Shown: one piece after another, positions 6,639-12,432 of the stretch
How positions within the stretch are numbered: position 1 is the first letter of the stretch
How the letters are laid out: each line of letters starts with the position of its first letter
Assembly (NCBI GenBank): GCA_020441225.1
Contig: JAGRMP010000187.1
Location: forward strand, 4,640 to 18,284
From: Maritimibacter sp.
GTDB lineage: Bacteria; Pseudomonadota; Alphaproteobacteria; Rhodobacterales; Rhodobacteraceae
Direction of reading: 5' to 3'
DNA length: 13,645 nt
The notes under the pieces: generated by a model
Told to the model about the DNA's origin: nothing
What the model saw: the letters and a program-made list of their open reading frames with translations, nothing else
Database searches by the model: none
Program-made: the position numbers and the translations under genes

Positions 6639-6675
6639 CCTCTCTCACCAACGTCACGCCCAAGGACCTGCGCCC

Positions 6676-7911
6676 ATGACCCGCATTTCAACTCTCATCA
6701 TCGGCGCCGGCCAGGCCGGGCTCGCCATGAGCCATGCGCTCGCCGAACGGTCCGAGCCGCATGTGCTGATCGAACGCGGCGAGGTCGCCAATTCCTGGGT
6801 ACAGGAACGCTGGGACAGCCTGCGGCTGCTGACCCCGAACTGGCAGAGCCGGTTGCCGGGACACAGCTACAGCGGGCCGGACCCGGACGGGTTCATGGAT
6901 ATGCGCGAAGTGGTCGGGTTTCTCAAAGGCTACGCCGCACGCATCGCCGCACCGGTCGAGACCAGCACCAACGTGACCTCGGTCACCCGCGACGGCGACG
7001 GCTACCGCGTCGTCACAGACCGCGGCGACTGGACCTGCCGCAACCTGGTGCTGGCGAGCGGGCCCTGCAACCGTGCCAGCATCCCCGATTACGCCGCGGC
7101 GATCCCGGACCATGTCCGCCAGATCAGCGCGCTCGACTACCGCAACCCGGGACACTTGCCCGAGGGCGGCGTGCTGGTCGTCGGAGCGTCCGCGACAGGC
7201 GTGCAGCTCGCCGCCGAACTGCGTGCCGCCGGGCACGACGTGGTGCTGTCCGCCGGTCATCACGTGCGGATGCCGCGCCACTACCGCGGGCGCGATATCC
7301 AGTGGTGGATGGAGCACTCCGGGCTGCTCGGGACCACCACGGCCGAGGTCGACGACCTCGCCCGCGCCCGCGCCGTGCCCTCGCTGCAGCTGGTCGGCGA
7401 CGCGCGCGCCCGGTTCCTCGACCTCAACGCGCTACAGGCGGCGGGCATCGAGGTGGTCGGCCGGCTCGCGACGGTGCGCGACGGCAAGGCGCTGTTTTCC
7501 GGCGGGCTCGGCAATGCCGCGGCGCTGTCCGATCTCAAGATGAACCGGGCGCTCGACGCTTTCGACGATTGGGCGCAAGCGGCGGGGCTGAACGGTCTGC
7601 CGGGGCCCGAGCGTTTCGCGCCGACGCGCACGGCCGCGGTGCCGCGGCTCGCCCTCGACTTCGCCAATGGCCGGATCGCCACCGTGCTCTGGGCCACCGG
7701 GTTCCGGCCCGATTTCTCCTGGCTCGAGCTGCCGGTCTTCGACCGCAAGGGCCGGATATCCCATCGCGACGGCGTGGTTGCGCCCGGGCTCTACGTGCTC
7801 GGCCTGCCGTACCTGCGCACCCGCAAATCCACACTGATCGACGGGGTTGGCGCCGATGCCGAAGCCCTCGCCGATCACCTCATCCACGCCACCCGCCGCG
7901 CCGCGGCCTGA
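6676..7911 (+). CDS. FAD/NAD(P)H-dependent monooxygenase-like oxidoreductase
   Basis: This 411-aa flavoprotein has two dinucleotide-binding folds. The N-terminal GAGQAG (10-15) binds FAD and is followed by LIERGEVANSWVQERWDSLR (31-50), typical of flavin-containing monooxygenase (FMO)-like proteins. The second fold, VLVVGASATGVQLAAEL (166-182), binds NAD(P)H. The C-terminal LWATGFRPDFSWLELP (338-353) is the ATG motif linking the domains. The classic FxGxxxHxxxW fingerprint is not intact; the corresponding stretch is QISALDYRNPGHLPEG (149-164). It could therefore be an N- or S-oxygenating FMO, a Baeyer-Villiger-type enzyme or a simple reductase. The ATG has AAGGA nine bases upstream. The frame is open far upstream, but that part overlaps osmC and is not coding. 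The second OsmC protein starts 11 bp after the stop. Confidence 0.9.
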   Translation: MTRISTLIIGAGQAGLAMSHALAERSEPHVLIERGEVANSWVQERWDSLRLLTPNWQSRLPGHSYSGPDPDGFMDMREVVGFLKGYAARIAAPVETSTNVTSVTRDGDGYRVVTDRGDWTCRNLVLASGPCNRASIPDYAAAIPDHVRQISALDYRNPGHLPEGGVLVVGASATGVQLAAELRAAGHDVVLSAGHHVRMPRHYRGRDIQWWMEHSGLLGTTTAEVDDLARARAVPSLQLVGDARARFLDLNALQAAGIEVVGRLATVRDGKALFSGGLGNAAALSDLKMNRALDAFDDWAQAAGLNGLPGPERFAPTRTAAVPRLALDFANGRIATVLWATGFRPDFSWLELPVFDRKGRISHRDGVVAPGLYVLGLPYLRTRKSTLIDGVGADAEALADHLIHATRRAAA

Positions 7912-7922
7912 AAGGAAAGACC

Positions 7923-8474
7923 ATGACCCACCAGACACCCATACCCGCGACGCCCCGCGCGCTCGACGCCCGGATCCGGGACGCCCAACAGGCGGTCATC
8001 GACCGGATCGCCGCCGCGCCCGAGAAAGCGCGCAGCACCATCCGCACGACGGGCGAGATCGGCGCGGGCCTTGCCTGCACCGTGACCCAGGGCAAGTTTA
8101 CCGCGACGACGGACCTGGGCCCCGGCATGGGGGGCGACGCCGCGGGGCCCTCGCCCGGGTTCTTCGCCCGCGCCGGCGTCGTCGGGTGCGTGGGGATTGC
8201 GGTGAAGATGCTCGCCGCCCGCGAAGGGGTGCATTTCGAGCGCGTCAACGTGGCCATCGAGACGGATTTCGACGATGCGGCGCTGTTCGGCATCGGGCCC
8301 GGCGGCGCCGCCCCCACTGAAACCCGTGTGTCGCTCGATATCGTCTCCGAGGCGGACCCGGCGGTGATCGACGACATCGTTGCCCGTGCGCTGGCGATGG
8401 ACCCCTGGTTTCTTGCCCTTCGCGACCCGCAATCCGTCGCCACCACGATCCGAGTAACCGCGCCGGGAACGTGA
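7923..8474 (+). CDS. OsmC-like protein (second copy)
   Basis: This 183-aa protein is a divergent OsmC-superfamily member. The active-site helix reads GPSPGFFARAGVVGCVGIAV (75-94), with Cys89 in the peroxidatic position. The following strands LNV-like VNVAIETDFDDAALFGIG (108-125) and the C-terminal DIVARALAMDPWFLALRDPQ (151-170) match the rest of the domain. Where two-Cys OsmC proteins have the second Cys, this one has Trp/Phe. Cys52 is the only other cysteine. It is clearly not a recent duplicate of the first copy, since the two share the fold pattern but little sequence. The ribosome-binding site AAAGGAAAG is 3-9 bases before the ATG and only 11 bp after the FAD protein, so the two genes are co-translated. 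It may be redox-active or serve as a partner of the flavoprotein. Confidence 0.87.
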   Translation: MTHQTPIPATPRALDARIRDAQQAVIDRIAAAPEKARSTIRTTGEIGAGLACTVTQGKFTATTDLGPGMGGDAAGPSPGFFARAGVVGCVGIAVKMLAAREGVHFERVNVAIETDFDDAALFGIGPGGAAPTETRVSLDIVSEADPAVIDDIVARALAMDPWFLALRDPQSVATTIRVTAPGT

Positions 8475-8504
8475 CGGCCCCGGCGCGCCCACGCGGCAAG
8501 CGGT

Positions 8505-9581
8505 TTACGAGGCCGGCATCTGCGCCATCGGGGTCGAGCGCGAAATGGCGCTTTCCTCGTCGTCCATGTCGGCTGCAATGTCATCGAACAGCGGGGTCGA
8601 GAGGTAGCGCTCGCCGGTATCGGGGAGCATCGCCAGGATGACCGACCCCTCCGGCGCGGTCTCGGCCACTTTCATCGCCGTGGCAAAGGTCGCGCCCGCC
8701 GAAATGCCGACGAAGATCCCCTCTTCTGCCGCCAGCCGCTTCGACCAGGCGATGCCGTCCGGCCCGGGAATGGGGATCAGCGCGTCGTAGTAGCCCTGGT
8801 CGATGCTCTCCTGCAGCACCCAGGGGATGAAGTCCGGCGTCCAGCCCTGGATCGGGTGCGGCGCCCAGGCAGCATGACCCTCGGTCGGCTGGTGCGCGGC
8901 ATTGCGGCCATTGACCTGGCCCGAGCCCACCAGCGCCGCGTTCGCGGGTTCGGTCAGGATGATCTTGGTCTCGGGCCGTTCCTTGCGCAGGACACGGGCG
9001 ACGCCGGTGAGCGTGCCGCCGGTGCCATAGCCGGTGACGAAATAGTCGAGCCGCCCGCCGTCGAAATCGGCAAGGATCTCGCGCGCGGTGGTGTGCTCGT
9101 GGATCTCCGCATTGGCCGGGGTTTCGAACTGGCTGGCGAGGAACCAGCCATTGGCCTCGGCAAGCTCGACCGTCTTCTGGTACATGCCGAAGGCCTTGAG
9201 CTCCTTGGGCGTGATCACGACCTTGGCGCCGAGGAACCGCATGAGTTTGCGGCGCTCGACCGAAAAGCTCTCGGCCATGACCACGACCAGCGGATAGCCC
9301 TTGGCGGCACAGACCATCGCGAGCCCGATGCCGGTGTTGCCGGAGGTGGCCTCGACCACGGTCTGGCCGGGCTTCAGCCGGCCGTCGCGCTCCGCTGCTT
9401 CGATGATGTTGACCGCCAGCCGGTCTTTCACCGATCCCGCCGGATTGAACGCCTCGGATTTCACGTAGACGGTGACGTGCTCGGGCGCGATCCGGTTGAT
9501 GCGGATCACCGGCGTGTCGCCGATTGTGTCGAGAACGTTGTCGTAGAGCTTGGCGCGGCCATGTGTTGTTCGGATTGTCAT
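8505..9581 (-). CDS. cysK: Cysteine synthase (O-acetylserine sulfhydrylase), PLP-dependent
   Basis: This enzyme makes cysteine from O-acetylserine and sulfide, using pyridoxal phosphate. NPAGSVKDR places the PLP lysine at K52. TSGNTGIG (79-86) is the substrate loop, GTGGTLTGV (186-194) binds the PLP phosphate, and GISAGA (292-297) and LPDTGERYLST (319-329) complete the CysK pattern. The length of 358 aa exceeds the usual 305-325. The excess lies in a loop at about 215-250 (VNGRNAAHQPTEGHAAWAP) and in an acidic tail after 330 rich in D/E, S and M. A cystathionine beta-synthase-like or other beta-replacement role is less likely but not excluded. The ATG has GGAG six bases upstream. It is convergent with the second OsmC gene, with 30 bp between their stops, and lies 105 bp after the thioesterase on the same strand. 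Confidence 0.92.
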   Translation of the reverse strand: MTIRTTHGRAKLYDNVLDTIGDTPVIRINRIAPEHVTVYVKSEAFNPAGSVKDRLAVNIIEAAERDGRLKPGQTVVEATSGNTGIGLAMVCAAKGYPLVVVMAESFSVERRKLMRFLGAKVVITPKELKAFGMYQKTVELAEANGWFLASQFETPANAEIHEHTTAREILADFDGGRLDYFVTGYGTGGTLTGVARVLRKERPETKIILTEPANAALVGSGQVNGRNAAHQPTEGHAAWAPHPIQGWTPDFIPWVLQESIDQGYYDALIPIPGPDGIAWSKRLAAEEGIFVGISAGATFATAMKVAETAPEGSVILAMLPDTGERYLSTPLFDDIAADMDDEESAISRSTPMAQMPAS

Positions 9582-9686
9582 TAGCTTCTCCCTGGGGCAT
9601 CTGTGCGGCCCCCGCCCCTGGTTGCCGGGACATCTGTCGGACCGCGGGGGAAGAATAGCACAGACGGGACGGGATTTCTGCGCGTG
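9582..9686 (-). promoter_or_regulatory. Leader of cysK with two mutually exclusive GC stems
   Basis: The 105-bp leader can pair in two ways that exclude each other: 9650-9644 with 9615-9609 (CCCCCGC/GCGGGGG, perfect) or 9645-9639 with 9611-9605 (GCGGTCC/GGGCCGC, one G-U). The sequence ACAGATG occurs twice (9637-9631 and 9604-9598), and CCCGGCAACC follows the first copy. The ribosome-binding site GGGAG lies just after the second copy. This could be an RNA switch or only GC-rich noise. No U-run follows either stem. Confidence 0.3.
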
Positions 9687-10103
9687 TCAGCGGTCGCCCC
9701 GAAACCGCGCCACGAGCTCTTCGGGCAAAGGTGCGGACTTGAGGCCGCGCTCCGGGTCCTGCACCGTCCAGACCCGGGTCTCGAAGCCCTCGACGCAGAG
9801 TTGGCCCTTGTTCGTCAGGGTGTGTTTCACGTCGAAACTGCGGGTCTTGATCTCGGCGATCTCGGAGGTGATCTCGACGTCGTCACCGTAACGGCAGGGG
9901 GCCTTGAACGTGGCGCGGGTGTCGACCAGCGGACAGCCGACCGCACCGAACCGCGCCAGCATCTCCTGTTTCGGCCAGCCTGCGGCTTCGTAGAGCATCG
10001 CCGTGCCATGGTCGAACCAGCGGAAGAACTGCGGGTTGAAGACGATCCCGGCGGGGTCGCAATCGCCCCATTCCACGCGACGGCTCAGGGTGTTCGACAG
10101 CAT
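9687..10103 (-). CDS. Acyl-CoA thioesterase, 4-hydroxybenzoyl-CoA thioesterase type (hotdog fold)
   Basis: This 138-aa hotdog thioesterase hydrolyses an acyl- or aroyl-CoA to the free acid and CoA. Near the N-terminus it has RRVEWGDCDPAGIVFNPQFF (8-27). The second Asp of GDCDPAG (residue 16 here) corresponds to catalytic Asp17 of the Pseudomonas 4-hydroxybenzoyl-CoA thioesterase. RWFDHGTAMLYEAAG (28-42) forms the long helix, and VDTRATFKAPCRYGDDVEI (about 60-78) follows as in the family. GTG at 10106 and ATG at 10103 are adjacent starts; AGGA lies seven bases before the ATG, so I use the ATG. It lies 54 bp after the LigM-like gene on the same strand, probably in one transcript, suggesting that it releases a CoA-bound intermediate of that pathway. 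Substrate specificity is not determinable. Confidence 0.9.
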   Translation of the reverse strand: MLSNTLSRRVEWGDCDPAGIVFNPQFFRWFDHGTAMLYEAAGWPKQEMLARFGAVGCPLVDTRATFKAPCRYGDDVEITSEIAEIKTRSFDVKHTLTNKGQLCVEGFETRVWTVQDPERGLKSAPLPEELVARFRGDR

Positions 10104-10157
10104 CACTTCTTCCTTTCGTCAAAGGCCCGCCTGTTTCGCCGGGGGGCCGGCCCGGCG

Positions 10158-11612
10158 TCAGGCGTCCTGAAGCGAGCCGCGTTTGATGCCGATCTCGGAG
10201 CGGTAGCTCTGCGCCGCCTTGGAAATCGGGCTCGGCGCGACGGTGGCGCGGATCTTGACCTGGCGGTGCGGCTCGATGTTGCCGGCGCTGCGGCTGCCGC
10301 CGCCATCCTCGCCCCAGATCAGCACCACTTCCGTCCCCGGCTCGGCGAAATCCATGTCGACCGAGGCGAGCGACATCATCGCGCGCTCGTTGGCGGTGTA
10401 CCCCGGGTAGGTCGCAAGGCCGATCAGCTTGCCGTTCCCGTCCTCGACCCGGTCGTAATGCATCCGCGCGATGGCGGCGAGCGGCAGGGTGATCGGCAGC
10501 GGCGGGGTCTCGCCGGTGTCTTCGAGCATCGACTGCTGGACCTGCATCACGTCGTCGGCGTTCCACACCAGCGTCACCTTGCGGCGGTGCGGCCTGTCGG
10601 CCATGGCTTCGAGCGCGTCGCGGCCGATGAAATCGTGGTCGAACTTGATGATATGGCCGTAGTTCACGTCATAGGGGGTGAGGTAATAATCCTCGATGTT
10701 CTCGGAATAGAGGCTGCCGCCCAGCGACATCCGCATCGAGGCGTGTTTGGGCGACATCCACTTGCGGTAGGCCTCGGTGCCCTCACCGGTGTAGACGCCG
10801 GAGACCGGCACCGCCCACCAGCCGCTTTCGATCACGGTGGTGAAATAGGCGATCGAGCCGACCATGCGCAGACCGTATTTCTTGCCCGCTGTCATGATGA
10901 GCCGCTTCACGTCGCGGTATTCGCCCCAGGGGCCGCTGAGCTCCAGCCCCGGCATCCCGCCCATCGAATGGCGCATGCCGCGCGCCTTGTGCGGGCCGAG
11001 GTTTATGATCGCCGATTTGAAAAACCTGATCTCGGGGAGCGGTCCGCCGTTCAGTTCCTCGAGCAACTCCCAGGCCCGGGGGCCCTCGACCTGGAAGCGG
11101 TAAAACTCGCGGGCCTTCGCCGGGTTCAGCGTCCACATCGGGTCTTCTTCGGTGGTGACGTCGTAGTCGAGCGCCTCGGCGTTGAACTTGACCCAATCTG
11201 TGGTCGCCGGGTTGCCGACCACCATGTAATCGTCCTCACCCATCCGGTAGAGGATCGCGTCGCCGATCAGGTAACCTTCGGGCGAACAGCAGACGAGCTG
11301 CTTGGCCGCGCCGATTTCGAAATTGCGGAACGAGTTGACGGACAGGTACTGGGTGAAGGCCAGCGCATCGGGACCGCGCACATGGAGGGACTGCATATGG
11401 TAGCTCTGGTCATGCACCGCGATGGTGTTGCGCCAGGCCCATTGTTCGTCGCGCCAGGTGGTGAACTCGGGCCGCACGCCGTCGCCCGGCATCATCTGGC
11501 TGTAGATCGTCAGCGCGGCCTTGGGCGGGTTGCGAAACAGGTGGTCGACCACGTTGGGGATCGTGTCGAGCAGCTCTGCGAGGCTCTTGGGCGCAGCATC
11601 GGTGCCGGTCAT
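10158..11612 (-). CDS. LigM-like tetrahydrofolate-dependent O-demethylase (aminomethyltransferase/GcvT family)
   Basis: This 484-aa protein is of the GcvT-fold family that moves a methyl group from a substrate to tetrahydrofolate. It closely resembles the vanillate/syringate demethylases LigM and DesA in length and in many stretches: WRDEQWAWRNTIAVHDQSYH (53-72), YLIGDAILY (114-122), RHSMGGMPGLELSGPWGEY (214-232), ESGWW (262-266), SENIEDYYLTPY (303-314), KFDHDFIGRDALEAM (323-337), then IWGEDGGGSR (432-441) and NIEPHRQVKIRATVAP (445-460). Tyr37 and Tyr256 (GSIAY) align by eye with LigM Tyr31 and the catalytic Tyr247, numbering from memory. This favours an aryl methoxy substrate; an aliphatic methoxy or methylthio acid remains possible. 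GGAGAG lies seven bases before the ATG. It heads a unit with the thioesterase and diverges from TetR. No folate C1 genes are in the window. Confidence 0.88.
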   Translation of the reverse strand: MTGTDAAPKSLAELLDTIPNVVDHLFRNPPKAALTIYSQMMPGDGVRPEFTTWRDEQWAWRNTIAVHDQSYHMQSLHVRGPDALAFTQYLSVNSFRNFEIGAAKQLVCCSPEGYLIGDAILYRMGEDDYMVVGNPATTDWVKFNAEALDYDVTTEEDPMWTLNPAKAREFYRFQVEGPRAWELLEELNGGPLPEIRFFKSAIINLGPHKARGMRHSMGGMPGLELSGPWGEYRDVKRLIMTAGKKYGLRMVGSIAYFTTVIESGWWAVPVSGVYTGEGTEAYRKWMSPKHASMRMSLGGSLYSENIEDYYLTPYDVNYGHIIKFDHDFIGRDALEAMADRPHRRKVTLVWNADDVMQVQQSMLEDTGETPPLPITLPLAAIARMHYDRVEDGNGKLIGLATYPGYTANERAMMSLASVDMDFAEPGTEVVLIWGEDGGGSRSAGNIEPHRQVKIRATVAPSPISKAAQSYRSEIGIKRGSLQDA

Positions 11613-11689
11613 GATGGTTCTCTCCCAGAATTGCGCGGTCCCGCGCGCAAGGGATTCGAACGCGCAGAACGGTTGTCCGCGTGCGATAA

Positions 11690-11705
11690 TCTATGGTACT
11701 ATAGA
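11690..11705. promoter_or_regulatory. TetR operator between the demethylase and tetR
   Basis: TCTATGGTACTATAGA is a 16-bp palindrome with only one mismatched pair (positions 6/11). It lies in the 107-bp divergent gap, 15 bp before the tetR ATG. It fits inside a possible minus-strand promoter (TTGATT at 11713-11708, GATTAT at 11691-11686, 16-bp spacer) and overlaps a possible plus-strand -10 (TACTAT, 11697-11702, with TTGTCC 18 bp upstream). The half-sites recur before the acyl-CoA ligase (12361-12376). The remainder of the gap, 11613-11689, shows nothing else apart from the demethylase ribosome-binding site. Confidence 0.7.
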
Positions 11706-11719
11706 AAAATCAAGAGGGA

Positions 11720-12334
11720 ATGCGAACGGTGACAGACCAGGAAACGGCCCCCGCCCGGCAGAAGACCCGAAAAAAGAAACGCGAACAGGTGATCGACGCG
11801 GCGGCGCGCGTGTTTGCCGAGCGCGGCTATCACGGTGCCTCGACGCAGGACATCGCGGACCTGCTCGGCATGCGCCAGGCGAGCCTGTACTATTACTTTT
11901 CCTCGAAGGAATCCGCGCTTGAAGAGGTTTGCGCGGTCGGCGCTGCCGGTTTCCTGGAAAACGCCGAGGAGATCGTGAAACAGGACATCTCGCCAGAAGA
12001 GAAGCTGCGCGCGCTCTGCGTGTCCCACGTCACCCCCCTTGAGAATAAGGCGGATTACGTAAAGGCGTTTCTGCGGGAGCGAAAATGGCTGCCGACCGAG
12101 AGCCGCCGCCGCGTGGGCCGGCTGTCGCGGCGAATCGAGGCGATCTTCGAACGCACGATCCGCGACGGCATTCGCGAAGGCAGTTTCCGAAAGGACGTCA
12201 AACCGCGCCTGGCCGTGCTCGGACTGCTCGGGATGCTGAACGCCGTCCCGGATTGGTACGACAAGGAAAAACAATCGCTTCAGGAAGTCTCGGATACCTT
12301 CGCCGAGCTGGCGCTTGCCAGCCTGCGCGGCTGA
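11720..12334 (+). CDS. TetR/AcrR-family transcriptional regulator
   Basis: This 204-aa repressor-type regulator has an N-terminal helix-turn-helix: REQVIDAAARVFAERGYHGA (21-40), STQDIADLLGMRQASLYYYF (41-60) and SSKESALEEV. A strongly basic arm (RQKTRKKKR, about 13-21) precedes it. The C-terminal all-helical domain should bind a ligand, perhaps the acid or CoA ester handled by the neighbouring genes; acyl-CoA-responsive TetR proteins are common beside such genes. The ATG at 11720 has GAGGG only two bases away, which is too close. A GTG at 11729 (starting VTDQETAPA) has about 10 bases of spacing and is an alternative. The gene diverges from the demethylase, with a palindrome in between, and is followed after 98 bp by the acyl-CoA ligase, whose promoter carries the same half-sites. 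Confidence 0.92.
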   Translation: MRTVTDQETAPARQKTRKKKREQVIDAAARVFAERGYHGASTQDIADLLGMRQASLYYYFSSKESALEEVCAVGAAGFLENAEEIVKQDISPEEKLRALCVSHVTPLENKADYVKAFLRERKWLPTESRRRVGRLSRRIEAIFERTIRDGIREGSFRKDVKPRLAVLGLLGMLNAVPDWYDKEKQSLQEVSDTFAELALASLRG

Positions 12335-12349
12335 AAGGCGGCAGGATCG

Positions 12350-12378
12350 CTGACCTATTTTTTATAGACTTATAGAAT
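12350..12378 (+). promoter_or_regulatory. Promoter of the acyl-CoA ligase with an embedded TetR-type operator
   Basis: CTGACC (12350-12355) and TAGAAT (12373-12378) are separated by exactly 17 bp and match sigma-70 -35 and -10 boxes at 4/6 and 5/6. Between them, overlapping the -10, lies TTTATAGACTTATAGA (12361-12376). This has the same half-sites and 6-bp spacing as the palindrome before tetR (TCTAT-N6-ATAGA), with one base changed. Bound repressor would block RNA polymerase directly. The site starts 26 bp after the tetR stop, so the ligase can be transcribed from its own promoter. Confidence 0.6.
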
Positions 12379-12432
12379 TATTGCCGTATCGTTCAAGCAG
12401 AGGTCCAGCTGTGCGCGGGTCAGGGAGCGGAG

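Noticed and set aside
5719..6675. 319-codon upstream extension of the monooxygenase frame
   Set aside because: It runs through the C/A repeat and through osmC in another frame; the ATG at 6676 has a ribosome-binding site and starts right at the FAD-binding fold.
6582..7922. Long N-terminal extension of the second OsmC frame
   Set aside because: It is an Arg-rich out-of-frame reading of the monooxygenase; the ATG at 7923 has a strong ribosome-binding site.
9610..9660. Intrinsic terminator of the thioesterase transcript or a SAM-I riboswitch
   Set aside because: There is no U-run after either stem, and only the GGCAACC string of the SAM-I core is present, so neither call is supported; it is kept only as a candidate leader structure.
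9603..11732. 709-codon plus-strand ORF
   Set aside because: It is antisense to the thioesterase and the LigM-like gene, has no recognisable domain, and crosses the promoter palindrome before tetR.
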